Assembly: GCF_016743775.1 (NCBI RefSeq)
Contig: NZ_JAEQMY010000018.1
Coordinates: forward strand, 27,480-91,479
Length of the DNA: 64,000 bases
Source of the DNA: Microvirga aerilata
GTDB lineage: Bacteria > Pseudomonadota > Alphaproteobacteria > Rhizobiales > Beijerinckiaceae
Reading direction: 5' to 3'
The translations under genes were made by a program, and so were the position numbers. A model generated the notes under the pieces. That model was not told the DNA's origin. It made no database searches and was given only the letters and a program-made list of their open reading frames with translations. Shown here piece after piece: positions 26,857 through 34,881 of this stretch (position 1 is the first letter of the stretch; each line of letters starts with the position of its first letter).

Positions 26857-27525
26857 TTAGGCGGAAGAGCTGCCTGAGCGGCCTTTCAGGGCTCCATGTA
26901 CCAGGGCAAGCACGCCGGCTCGCAGCAGCTCGTACTTGTCGGGAAGGCCAGGGCCCCTTGGCAGCTGGCCTGCGGCGTCGAGCGTTGCGATGCCATGCGA
27001 GAGCGCCCAGACCTCGATGGCGATAAAGCGCGTATCGACGCCCTGAAAACCCTCCGGAAAGGTATCGGAGAGGGCCTGAACCAGAAAATCGAAGGCATTG
27101 CCGGAGGTCTTTTGGTCGCCTTGAGCGCCGTTGGACCTGGAGGGACCGCAGGATTCGCTCTCGGCGGGTTTGGCCGAGAACATGGCGGCGTAAAAGCCGG
27201 GCTCCTGTTCGGCGAAAGCCAGATAGGCCTCCCCCATGCGGGTGAAGCGCTCGAGCGCCGTGCCTTCGCTTTGAAGCGCCCGGCCGAGCCGTTTCGCCAG
27301 CTCGTCGAAGCCGCGGAAGGCGACCTCCGCGACCAGGGCCTCGCGGCCGCGGAAATGCCGGTAGAGTGCCGCCGGCGTCACACCCACGAGCTTGGCCGCA
27401 TCCGCAAGCGTGAACCCGCCGATGCCCCGTTCGGCAATGAAGCGCTGCGCCGCCTCGATCAGCGCTTCCTTCAAATTGCCGTGGTGGTAGCCCTGCCGGT
27501 CGAACGGGCCGCGCCAATGCCGCAT
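26857..27525 (-). CDS. TetR/AcrR-family transcriptional regulator
   Basis: A 222-residue DNA-binding repressor. The N-terminal HTH spans about residues 12-58 (YHHGNLKEALIEAA, then GGFTLADAAKLVGVTPAALYRHF). The C-terminal part resembles the WHG/TetR_C ligand-binding group, with an EQEPGFYAAMFS segment. ATG 27523-27525 has AAGGA upstream. It lies in the same direction as, and 156 bp before, the DUF2852 gene, with the palindrome at 26714-26738 in between. Its ligand is unknown. Confidence 0.88.
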   Translation of the reverse strand: MRHWRGPFDRQGYHHGNLKEALIEAAQRFIAERGIGGFTLADAAKLVGVTPAALYRHFRGREALVAEVAFRGFDELAKRLGRALQSEGTALERFTRMGEAYLAFAEQEPGFYAAMFSAKPAESESCGPSRSNGAQGDQKTSGNAFDFLVQALSDTFPEGFQGVDTRFIAIEVWALSHGIATLDAAGQLPRGPGLPDKYELLRAGVLALVHGALKGRSGSSSA

Positions 27526-27577
27526 GATGGGTCCTTCTGCTCTGCCCGCCGACCTTAGGCTGCCGTTGCCGGGGCGG

Positions 27578-27673
27578 CTAGAGCTGTTTCCATTGACATG
27601 GAATCAACTCTCCTCTCGGCTGTGCCGCATTTTCAACGGTGAACCGGATCCACTTCACCTGAAAATGCGCTAG
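27578..27673. repeat. Dispersed repeat R3, copy 2
   Basis: Reverse-complement copy of 21077-21169; the two share long blocks such as CATTTTCAGGTGAAGTGGAT read on the minus strand here. The outer ends carry CTAG. A few substitutions separate the two copies. Confidence 0.8.
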
Positions 27674-27839
27674 ATCGGAAGGCTCATCAGGGTGAACAAC
27701 CGTGTGGGCGAAGAGGTTCAGAAATCTCTTCGATGAGGGATCGTCGAACGAGTAGAGCGCGGGCTTCCCTCCCCTTTGTGGGGAGGAGAGCAGGTTGTGC
27801 CGTTCGGCTCCGCAGCCCCGGGTAGCCTGGGCATTAAAA

Positions 27840-27863
27840 AAGGCCCGGAGCGCTCCGGGCCTT
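27840..27863 (-). terminator. Strong intrinsic terminator of trcR
   Basis: A perfect GC-rich inverted repeat (12-bp arms) followed on the minus strand by six T residues, 8 bp past the trcR stop. Confidence 0.88.
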
Positions 27864-27870
27864 GGGGTCC

Positions 27871-28587
27871 TTATTCTTCGTCTTCGTCGGAGCGCTTGAG
27901 CTGCTTCAGCTTGGCGAAGACCGAGTTGACGTCGATGGCGTCTTCCTGGACCGGCTTCGGGCGGCTCATGTCGGCAAACGGATCGACCCGCTCGGGCGCC
28001 GTGGAGACTTCCGCCGGCATCAGGGTGCCGCCATGCTCCTGCGGCTCCACATGCGGACGGTCCTTGGCGGAGCGCTGCACCTCGAAATCGAGATCGATCT
28101 GCGAGCACAGGCCCAGCGTCACCGGATCCATCGGCGAGAGGCTGGCCGAATTCCAGTGGGTGCGCTCGCGAACCTGCTGAATGGTGGTCTTGGTGGTGCC
28201 CACCAGACGCATGATCTGCGCATCCTTCAGCTCGGGATGGTTGCGCACGAGCCAGAGGATCGCGTTGGGGCGGTCGTGACGGCGGGAAACCGGGGTGTAG
28301 CGCGGCCCCTTCTTGACCCGCTTCTGCTCCGGCAGCTTCACCCGCGACTCGGCGAGCCGAAGGCGATGGTTCGGATCCGCTTGCGCCTTCTCGATCTCGT
28401 CGCGGGTCAGCTGTCCCGTGGTGATGGGGTCGGAGCCCTTGATGCCCGCTGCCACTTCGCCGTCGGCAATGCCTTTCACCTCAAGGGGGTGGAGCTTGCA
28501 GAAATCGGCGATCTGGTCGAACGACAGCGACGTATTCTCGACGAGCCAAACGGCTGTCGCCTTCGGCATCAACGGTCCCTGGGACAT
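27871..28587 (-). CDS. trcR: Cell cycle transcriptional regulator TrcR (DUF1013)
   Basis: A 238-residue alphaproteobacterial regulator. The N-terminal half begins MPKATAVWLVENTSLSFDQI and contains two helix-turn-helix-like segments, around residues 15-35 (SFDQIADFCKLHPLEVKGIA) and 108-140 (LVRNHPELKDAQIMRLVGTT). The acidic tail ends RSDEDEE. TrcR of Caulobacter is an RNA polymerase-associated cell-cycle factor. ATG 28587 is chosen for AGGAGG 9 nt upstream; ATG 28569 begins the conserved block and is the alternative. It is monocistronic with its own terminator. Confidence 0.88.
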   Translation of the reverse strand: MSQGPLMPKATAVWLVENTSLSFDQIADFCKLHPLEVKGIADGEVAAGIKGSDPITTGQLTRDEIEKAQADPNHRLRLAESRVKLPEQKRVKKGPRYTPVSRRHDRPNAILWLVRNHPELKDAQIMRLVGTTKTTIQQVRERTHWNSASLSPMDPVTLGLCSQIDLDFEVQRSAKDRPHVEPQEHGGTLMPAEVSTAPERVDPFADMSRPKPVQEDAIDVNSVFAKLKQLKRSDEDEE

Positions 28588-28739
28588 GTACGTGAACCTC
28601 CTTCAGGCCGGGCGCCGGCACTTCGGCGCCGCACGGCAAAACTCTCTTGCGCTCCGAACCGGTGGGGACCGGAGCATCTCGTCTCACGATGTGAGGGAAA
28701 CGAGATGATTATAGGGATCGTGCCGCGATGTTGCAAATT

Positions 28740-29738
28740 TTAAAGGCGCAAAACGATCTTCCCGATATGCTCGCCCCCGTCCATGCGGGCATGGGCCTGC
28801 GCGACATCCTCCAAGGCGAATGCTGAATCCATGACGGGCCTGCACCGGCCCTCGGCCAGCAGCGGCCAGACCCTGCTCTCCAGGGACCGGGCGATCGCGG
28901 CCTTCTCCGCGGCCGAGCGAGGGCGCAAGGTCGAGCCCGTATGGGTCAAGCGCTTGACCATCAGGCGGCGGAAATCCACCTCGGCCTTGCCGCCGCCGAG
29001 AAAGGCGATCTGCACGATCCGGCCGTCCTGGGCGGCAGCCTCGTAGTTGCGGGAGATGTAGTCGCCGCCCACCATGTCGAGGATCACGTCCGCGCCCCGG
29101 CCGCCGGTCGCCTCCTTCACGGCGGCGACGAAATCCTGCGTCCGGTAATTGACCGCCACATCCGCCCCGAGCCGCAGGCAGGCCTCGCACTTTTCAGGCG
29201 ATCCCGCGGTGGCGATGACCGTGGCTCCGAAAGCCTTGGCGAGCTGGATCGCCGTGGTGCCGATGCCCGAGGTCCCGCCATGGACGAGAAGCGTCTCGCC
29301 CGATTGCAGGCGGCCCCGGTCGAACACATTGGTCCAGACGGTGAAGTAGGTCTCCGGGATCGCACCTGCCTCCTCCAGGGATAGCCCCTGCGGCACGGGA
29401 AGGGCGTTGCTTTCATGAGCGACGGCGTAGTCCGCATAGCCCCCGCCCGGCACGAGGGCCATGACCGGGGTGCCGATGGAGAAGCGCGTTGCGCCTGATC
29501 CCGCAGCAACCACTTCGCCTGCGATCTCGAGCCCCAGGATGTCCGGCGCGCCGGGCGGCGGCGGGTAGCCGCCTTGGCGTTGCGCCACATCGGGGCGGTT
29601 CACGCCCGCCACTCCTACCTTGACCAGGATTTCGCCGTCCTTGGGTTGAGGAACGGGGCGCCAGATCACCTTGAGGACCTCGGGCCCGCCGGTTCCATCC
29701 GCCACCACAGCGCGCATCATGTCCTGAATCGGCCCCAT
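28740..29738 (-). CDS. NAD(P)H:quinone oxidoreductase, zinc-independent MDR (PIG3-like)
   Basis: Medium-chain dehydrogenase/reductase of 332 residues that transfers hydride from NADPH to quinones or enones. A GroES-like N-terminal domain (GVNRPDVAQRQGGYPPP, about 44-60) is followed by the Rossmann domain with VHGGTSGIGTTAIQLAKAFG (about 140-159). No zinc-binding cysteines, so it is the quinone-reductase branch; the length and sequence fit the TIGR02824/PIG3 group. ATG 29736-29738 has AAAGGAGGG upstream. It is divergent from the DUF1192 gene with about 100 bp between. Confidence 0.9.
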   Translation of the reverse strand: MGPIQDMMRAVVADGTGGPEVLKVIWRPVPQPKDGEILVKVGVAGVNRPDVAQRQGGYPPPPGAPDILGLEIAGEVVAAGSGATRFSIGTPVMALVPGGGYADYAVAHESNALPVPQGLSLEEAGAIPETYFTVWTNVFDRGRLQSGETLLVHGGTSGIGTTAIQLAKAFGATVIATAGSPEKCEACLRLGADVAVNYRTQDFVAAVKEATGGRGADVILDMVGGDYISRNYEAAAQDGRIVQIAFLGGGKAEVDFRRLMVKRLTHTGSTLRPRSAAEKAAIARSLESRVWPLLAEGRCRPVMDSAFALEDVAQAHARMDGGEHIGKIVLRL

Positions 29739-29839
29739 TTTTCCCTCCTTTGGTCGACAAGCTCCGGGGATATAGGCACCTTTGGCAAGGAATGCATGCC
29801 GGACTATATTGCCGACCAAACGCTGAAGAGGAGAATGCC

Positions 29840-30046
29840 ATGGCCCTCGATCCTTTCGCCGACGAGCCGCGCAAGATCATGAGCGCCCACGAGATCGGCC
29901 AGGACCTGTCGATGCTCTCCATCGCCGAGATCGACGAGCGCGTCGAAATGCTCGAGCGGGAGATCGCCCGCCTGAGGGAGGCAAGGGCCAAGAAGGAAAG
30001 CTCCCTTGCGGCCGCGAGCGCGTTCTTCAAGCTCGGCCAGGCTTAA
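29840..30046 (+). CDS. DUF1192 small protein
   Basis: A 68-residue soluble protein: MALDPFADEPRK, then a HEIGQDLSMLSIAEIDERVEML helix and a charged coiled-coil-like REIARLREARAKKESSLAAA helix. This is the DUF1192 pattern of alphaproteobacteria, function unknown. ATG 29840 is preceded by GAGGAG. Its stop codon lies inside a perfect CtrA-type box (30043-30057). A terminator hairpin follows at 30155. Confidence 0.82.
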   Translation: MALDPFADEPRKIMSAHEIGQDLSMLSIAEIDERVEMLEREIARLREARAKKESSLAAASAFFKLGQA

Positions 30047-30057
30047 ACACGCATTAA
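30043..30057 (+). promoter_or_regulatory. Perfect CtrA-type box (TTAA-N7-TTAA)
   Basis: TTAA at 30043-30046 and 30054-30057 with exactly 7 nt between, followed by CC, matches the CtrA consensus. It overlaps the DUF1192 stop and lies about 260 bp upstream of the DUF1465 start. Function inferred from motif only. Confidence 0.5.
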
Positions 30058-30154
30058 CCATTCCGTCCTAGGATAAGGGGACCTCCAGTTCCGGCTGGAT
30101 GCCAGGTGGCTCTTGAGGCCCACTTGTGTTTGACGCTTCCCTGTTAGACTTGAA

Positions 30155-30180
30155 GAGCCGCCGCGAGCGGCTCGATTTTT
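30155..30180 (+). terminator. Intrinsic terminator after DUF1192 gene
   Basis: A 7-bp stem (GAGCCGC/GCGGCTC, 30155-30161 with 30167-30173), 5-nt loop, then GATTTTT. Confidence 0.8.
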
Positions 30181-30196
30181 GTGGGCCGGCTTAACC

Positions 30197-30242
30197 TTAA
30201 GAAGAGGTTACCGGGGCAAGGCCCGCTGGATTATCCTATAAT
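30197..30242 (+). promoter_or_regulatory. Promoter of DUF1465 gene with CtrA-like box
   Basis: A consensus -10 hexamer TATAAT sits at 30237-30242. A TTAA-N7-TTAC site (30197-30211), one base off the CtrA consensus, lies just before the -35 position. This placement implies transcription from about 30249, which favours the GTG start at 30306 over the ATG at 30249. Confidence 0.5.
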
Positions 30243-30305
30243 GCTTCCATGAGATCGAGACCCTCCGGCCGTTCGCGGTGGGGGCAGGCCCTTGGGAGAT
30301 GGTGC

Positions 30306-30836
30306 GTGAACGAACCCGACGTAGTCCAGCTTGACGTCGACCTTGTCCGCTTCGGGCAGAACTTCGTCGGTTCCGATGCTTTCAAGGCCCTGTTCCAGGA
30401 GGGCATGGAACTCATCGAGGAAACCGCCGCCTATCTGGATGGTCCGGGCCGCGAAGAGTCCCGAACCCTGCAGCGCCAGGTCGGCATGGTCTATGCCAGC
30501 GAGAGCATGCGGCTCACGACACGCCTGATGCAGATCGCCTCCTGGCTCCTGCTGCAGCGGGCCGTTGCCGAAGGAGAGCTCTCGCCCGATCAGGCTCAGA
30601 CCGAGAAGAACCGGGTTCGCCTGACCTTGAAGGACACCACCACGACGGTTGCCGAATACGAGGCGCTGCCTGACCGGCTGAAGGAGCTCATGGGATTGGC
30701 GACCCGGCTGCACGCCCGGATCCTGCATCTCGAGCGGCTCATGTCGGAGGCCGGAACCGAGCCCCAACTCTCCGCGCCGAACCCGGTCGCGGCCCAGCTC
30801 GGGATGCTGGAACGGGCCTTCGGGGCGGCGGAGTAG
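30306..30836 (+). CDS. DUF1465 family protein
   Basis: A 176-residue soluble helical protein starting VNEPDVVQLDVDLVRFGQ, with amphipathic helices through GMELIEETAAYLDG and QVGMVYASESMRLTTRLMQIASWLL. It matches the DUF1465 family of alphaproteobacteria. GTG 30306 has GGGAG upstream and lies downstream of the TATAAT promoter; ATG 30249 would sit on the transcription start and adds a basic, unconserved-looking 19 residues. CtrA-like boxes suggest cell-cycle control. Molecular function not known to me. Confidence 0.78.
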   Translation: MNEPDVVQLDVDLVRFGQNFVGSDAFKALFQEGMELIEETAAYLDGPGREESRTLQRQVGMVYASESMRLTTRLMQIASWLLLQRAVAEGELSPDQAQTEKNRVRLTLKDTTTTVAEYEALPDRLKELMGLATRLHARILHLERLMSEAGTEPQLSAPNPVAAQLGMLERAFGAAE

Positions 30837-30956
30837 GTTTCCCGCCTGACGCGGCCTTCCCTCAGGCTTGCCCGAGACTTGTCTTGACGATGCGCAAGCT
30901 GGGAACACCCGGCTTGCGGTCGGGAGGAGACGGAGAGGGGGGCGCCACACCTTCAA

Positions 30957-31010
30957 AGGCTATCGCTCACATCCTGGCCCTACCCACGAGGGGAGAGGGC
31001 AACCCGCGCT
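30957..31010. repeat. Repeat R4 fragment
   Basis: Reads, in reverse, like the first half of the element at 50683-50780: the AGGCTATCGCTCAC and GGGGAGAGGG blocks are shared. Degenerate partial copy between the DUF1465 gene and rpmE. Confidence 0.55.
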
Positions 31011-31067
31011 CTACCCTGCCGGCGATCCCATGTCATGTTGAGTGCTCCCGGACGCCGTGGAGCAAAG

Positions 31068-31095
31068 AAAAAGCCCCGCCTAAGCGGGGCTTTTT
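31068..31095. terminator. Bidirectional terminator (rpmE)
   Basis: A 12-bp stem with AAAAA on the left and TTTTT on the right and a CTAA loop, 39 bp past the rpmE stop. A textbook intrinsic terminator in both directions. Confidence 0.88.
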
Positions 31096-31133
31096 GCATT
31101 CCGGTAGAAGCTGCCAGCGCGGGAGGCGCCGGA

Positions 31134-31373
31134 TTACTTCTTGCCGCCGAGGCCCAGGCCGCCGAAGCGCGAGTTGAAGCGCGAGACGCGACCGCCGCGG
31201 TCGAGCAGCTGCTGCGTGCCGCCGGTCCAGGCCGGGTGGGTGTTCGGGTCGATGTCGAGGTTGAGGGTGTCGCCCTCTTTGCCGTAGGTCGACCGGGTCT
31301 GATACTCGGTGCCGTTGGTCATGACCACCTTGATGAAGTGGTAGTCGGGATGTTCGGTTGCTTTGCGCGCCAT
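31134..31373 (-). CDS. rpmE: 50S ribosomal protein L31
   Basis: Ribosomal protein of 79 residues: [20 protein letters not shown], a [23 protein letters not shown] core and a basic Gly-rich end. It contains no cysteine, so it is the zinc-independent form of L31. ATG 31371-31373 is chosen because AAGGA lies 8 nt before it; the ATG two codons upstream (31379) is too close to that site. It is single and divergent from the ABC exporter gene. Confidence 0.95.
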   Translation of the reverse strand: MARKATEHPDYHFIKVVMTNGTEYQTRSTYGKEGDTLNLDIDPNTHPAWTGGTQQLLDRGGRVSRFNSRFGGLGLGGKK

Positions 31374-31537
31374 TGCCATAGTCCTTCTTGCGGCCAGCCA
31401 GGTCTGGTCAGCCCGCAATGTTAAGATCGAGCCTGAATTGATGAATGCGCGCCTATACCTCACTTAAGTCCTTGAAACAAGCCGGGGCAAAGGTGCTAAA
31501 CCGCTTCGAGATGAGAATCCGGACAACGAAGGGTGCG

Positions 31538-33337
31538 ATGGCCGATCTTTCCCAAGGGCAGACCCGTCCCAAGGCGGCGCTCGGCGCCCTGAAACCGCTG
31601 ATCCCCTATGGCCTTGCCTACAAGGGGCGGATCGCGGCGGCGCTGGCGGCCCTCGCCATGGCGTCCGCGGCCACCCTCGTCGTGCCCATCGCCGTGCGCA
31701 GGGTGGTCGATTTCGGCTTCTCGGAGGAGGGCAGGGTCTTCATCAGCGCCTATTTCGCCCTTCTGCTGGTGGTGGTGGGCGTTTTGGCCGTTTCCAGCGC
31801 GCTGCGCTACTACTGCGTCATCACCCTGGGCGAGCGGGTGGTGGCCGACGTGCGCTCCGCCGTGTTCCGCCACCTGACCTCCCTCGATCCGGCCTTCTTC
31901 GACCAGACGAAGAGCGGCGAGATCGTCTCGCGGCTCACCGCCGACACCACCCAGGTCAAGGCGGCCTTCGGGGTCAGCATCTCGATTGCCTTGCGCAACC
32001 TCTTCCTGTTCCTGGGCGCAACCGTGCTCATGATCGTCACGAGCCCGAAGCTTTCGGCCCTGGTGCTTCTGGCGATCCCGGTGATCGTCCTGCCCCTGGT
32101 CTTTTCAGGCCGGGCCGTGCGCCGGCGTTCCCGGGCGGCGCAGGATCGCCTGGCCGATGCCTCGGCCTATGCGGCGGAAGCCATCGGGGCGGTGCGCACC
32201 ATGCAGGCCTTCGGGATGGAAAGCCTCACGGCCTCGCGCTTTGCCGCCGCCGCCGAGGACGCCTTCACTGCGGCGCGGCTTTCCACCACCATGCGGGCTT
32301 TCCTGACGGGGGCTGGCCTCTTCCTGGTGTCGGCAAGCGTGGTGGGTGTGCTCTGGTACGGGGCACAGGATGTGCTGGCCGGCGAGATGACCGGCGGGCG
32401 GCTCTCGCAGTTCGTGCTTTATGCGGTCTTTGCCGCAAGCTCGCTCGGCCAGCTCTCGGAGGTTTACGGGGAACTCGCGCAGGCCGCCGGCGCGGCGGAG
32501 CGGCTGGGTGAGATTCTGGCCGCCAAGCCTGCCGTCCGGACACCCCATGCGCCGAAGCCCCTGCCTGAGCCGTCTCCCGGCACGGTGGCGTTCGAGGATG
32601 TGCACTTCTCCTACCCGACCCGCACCGAGCAGCCCGCTCTCCACGGGTTGAGCTTCAAGGTCGCATCCGGCGAGCGGGTTGCCATCGTGGGGCCGTCGGG
32701 CGCCGGCAAGAGCACGATCCTGCAGCTGCTCCTGCGCTTCTACGACCCGCAGAGGGGCACGATCCGGGTCGATGGGGTGGCGATCACCGAGGCCGATCCT
32801 TTTGCGCTCAGAGCCCGCATGGCCCTCGTGCCGCAGGAGCCGACGATCTTTGCCGCATCCGTTCTCGACAACATTCGGTATGGCCGCCCCGACGCCACGG
32901 AGGACGAGGTGCGCCGCGCGGCCGAGCTCGCCTCCGCCGACGGCTTCATCCAGGCCATGCCGCAGGGCTACGGCACCCCCATCGGTGAGCGTGGCGTGAC
33001 CCTGTCCGGCGGCCAGCGCCAGCGTCTCGCCATTGCCCGCGCCATCCTGAAGGACGCGCCCATCCTGCTCCTCGACGAGGCCACCTCGGCCCTCGATGCG
33101 GAGAGCGAGCGCAAGGTGCAGACCGCCCTCGACCGGCTGATGGAAGGCCGCACGACCCTGGTCATCGCCCACCGGCTGGCCACCGTGCGCTCCGCCGACC
33201 GGATCCTGGTGATGGACGACGGCCTGATCGTGGAGGAGGGGACCCATGAGGCGCTGCTCGCCCAAGGCGGGCTTTATGCGCGCCTGGCGCGCCTTCAGTT
33301 CACGGGCGAGCAGGAGCACAATCTGGCGGCCGAGTAG
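31538..33337 (+). CDS. ABC exporter, fused membrane and ATPase domains (MsbA-related)
   Basis: Half-transporter of 599 residues working as a homodimer in the inner membrane. Six helices (about 25-310) precede the ATPase with Walker A GPSGAGKST, Q-loop VPQEPT, signature LSGGQRQRLAIARA, Walker B ILLLDEATSALD and H-loop IAHRLA. The pattern fits the MsbA-related group TIGR02204 of alphaproteobacteria; cargo may be a lipid or hydrophobic compound. ATG 31538 follows GAAGGG; ATG 31511 is an alternative. It stands alone. Confidence 0.92.
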   Translation: MADLSQGQTRPKAALGALKPLIPYGLAYKGRIAAALAALAMASAATLVVPIAVRRVVDFGFSEEGRVFISAYFALLLVVVGVLAVSSALRYYCVITLGERVVADVRSAVFRHLTSLDPAFFDQTKSGEIVSRLTADTTQVKAAFGVSISIALRNLFLFLGATVLMIVTSPKLSALVLLAIPVIVLPLVFSGRAVRRRSRAAQDRLADASAYAAEAIGAVRTMQAFGMESLTASRFAAAAEDAFTAARLSTTMRAFLTGAGLFLVSASVVGVLWYGAQDVLAGEMTGGRLSQFVLYAVFAASSLGQLSEVYGELAQAAGAAERLGEILAAKPAVRTPHAPKPLPEPSPGTVAFEDVHFSYPTRTEQPALHGLSFKVASGERVAIVGPSGAGKSTILQLLLRFYDPQRGTIRVDGVAITEADPFALRARMALVPQEPTIFAASVLDNIRYGRPDATEDEVRRAAELASADGFIQAMPQGYGTPIGERGVTLSGGQRQRLAIARAILKDAPILLLDEATSALDAESERKVQTALDRLMEGRTTLVIAHRLATVRSADRILVMDDGLIVEEGTHEALLAQGGLYARLARLQFTGEQEHNLAAE

Positions 33338-33457
33338 GCGCTCGGCTCAAAAAACTTCGCGGCTGACGGCTGACTTTGACGTTGGGACTTCCATCTGATT
33401 GGATGCCCCTTGCAGCAAGATCGACAGGGGCGCCTCAGACCAGCCGGGAGGGTGCGC

Positions 33458-33631
33458 ATGGTCGTCAGCAAGAGGCATCCGCGGGACTGTCCCCGCATCA
33501 ACATCCGTGAGCCATGGGACCTTCAGTATTGGTCCGACCGATGGAACGTCCCACGCCAGCAGGTGGTGGAAGCCATCCGACGCGTCGGCGATCAGGTTCA
33601 TGATGTCGCGCAGGCGTTGGGGAAAAACTGA
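33458..33631 (+). CDS. DUF3606 small protein
   Basis: A 57-residue protein, MVVSKRHPRDCPRINI, then REPWDLQYWSDRWNV and a helix with QVVEAIRRVGDQV. This matches the DUF3606 family (short proteins with a Y/F-W-x-x-x-x-x-V fold and a C-terminal helix), which is common on rhizobial chromosomes and plasmids and has no known function. ATG 33458 has GGGAGG upstream. A terminator hairpin follows 11 bp after the stop. Confidence 0.75.
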   Translation: MVVSKRHPRDCPRINIREPWDLQYWSDRWNVPRQQVVEAIRRVGDQVHDVAQALGKN

Positions 33632-33642
33632 CGTGACAGGTT

Positions 33643-33661
33643 GGTCGCTTAGCGACCTTTT
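33643..33661 (+). terminator. Terminator after DUF3606 gene
   Basis: GGTCGC-TTA-GCGACC stem-loop followed by TTTT. Confidence 0.75.
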
Positions 33662-33852
33662 CCAGTGGCTATGTCAGCGTCAAACTTGATCGGGACGTGA
33701 CCTCCCGCGCAACCGCATTTGCTTAGCCATTCGTTCAATCAAGGAGCGTAGGGCCGAGGCAGATTCCTACGAACAGGATCAGCCAGATCAAGCGGCGGAT
33801 CACATCAGGCAACGCCTGAGCCATGAGATTGAGCTCTCGCGAGCTGTATTCC

Positions 33853-34881
33853 TCACCGCTCCGTCAATTTAAGCTCGATACGCCGGTTGCGGGCATAGGC
33901 CTCTTCCGTGGTGCCGTTGTCGAGGGGCTGGAACTCGCCGAAGCCGGCGGCGACCAGGTGCTGGGGCTTGACGCCTCGGGCGACGAGAGCCTGCACCACG
34001 GCAATGGCGCGGGCCGACGACAGGGCCCAGTTTGACGGAAATTGCGAGGTCGCGATGGGTCGCTGGTCGGTATGCCCGTCGACGCGAATGACCCAGGGGA
34101 TGTCCGGCGGCACCTGCCGCTCCAGTTCCATCAGGGCGCTGGCGATCCGGTCGATCTCGCCCGATGCCTCCGGGCGCAGGATCGCTTGCCCACCGGGGAA
34201 GAGCACCTCGGACTGGAAGACGAAGCGGTCGCCCACGATGCGCACGTCGGGGCGGTTGCCGAGAATCTGGCGCAGGCGGCCGAAGAAGTCGGAGCGGTAG
34301 CGGGCCAGTTCCTGCACCCGCTGGGCGAGCGCCACGTTGAGGCGGCTGCCGAGATCGGCGATGCGGGCCTGACTTTCCTTGTCCCGATTCTCGGAGGCCG
34401 CAAGCGCCTCTTCCAGCGCCGCCAGCTGGCGGCGCATGGCGGCGATCTGCTGGTTGAGGATCTCCACCTGGCTCAGCGCCCGGCCCGTGGCCTGACGCTC
34501 GCCTTCAAGCTGCGTGTTGAGCTGCTGGGCCTGGTCTTGAGCGGCGCCGCCGCTCTCCAGGAGCGCCTGCAGGCGCGCCCGCTCGGCCTCGTTGGCCCTG
34601 AGCGTGGTCTGGAGCGAGATCACCGTGTCTTCGATGGTGCGCCGGCCAGAGCGCTCGAGCGACAGGAGGTCGGTAAGCTCGGCGATCTGGCGGTTCAGGC
34701 GGTCGAGAACCGTATCGCGGCCCGACAATTCGCGGGACAGGAAGAACTGACCGACCGTGAACACCGAGATCAGGAAGATGATGGCCAGAAGCAGGGTGGA
34801 CAGGGCGTCCACGAAGCCGGGCCAGTAGTTGAGCTGGCTTCGCCCCCCGCGCCGGCGTCCGCCTGTGCTCGACATGGGCAT
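33853..34881 (-). CDS. OmpA-like peptidoglycan-binding protein (MotB/TolR-like partner)
   Basis: A 342-residue inner-membrane protein: one helix at about 23-46, preceded by a basic RRRGGRS stretch, a long coiled coil (about 55-195), and a C-terminal OmpA/MotB peptidoglycan-binding domain (about 215-340; VDGHTDQRPI and ARNRRIELKL). It is the stator-anchor half of a [12 protein letters not shown] motor complex. Its ATG (34879-34881) shares one base with the stop of the MotA-like gene (TGATG), so the two are coupled and probably made in fixed ratio. Cell target unknown. Confidence 0.85.
   Translation of the reverse strand: MPMSSTGGRRRGGRSQLNYWPGFVDALSTLLLAIIFLISVFTVGQFFLSRELSGRDTVLDRLNRQIAELTDLLSLERSGRRTIEDTVISLQTTLRANEAERARLQALLESGGAAQDQAQQLNTQLEGERQATGRALSQVEILNQQIAAMRRQLAALEEALAASENRDKESQARIADLGSRLNVALAQRVQELARYRSDFFGRLRQILGNRPDVRIVGDRFVFQSEVLFPGGQAILRPEASGEIDRIASALMELERQVPPDIPWVIRVDGHTDQRPIATSQFPSNWALSSARAIAVVQALVARGVKPQHLVAAGFGEFQPLDNGTTEEAYARNRRIELKLTER

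Larger units (their letters stand above)
27526..27870. other. Intergenic region with R3 repeat and R4 fragment
   Basis: A 345-bp region with no gene. From left to right it holds the TetR promoter, repeat R3 copy 2 (27578-27673), a CCCTCCCC-type R4 fragment near 27763-27790, and the terminator of the trcR gene (27840-27863). Confidence 0.6.
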
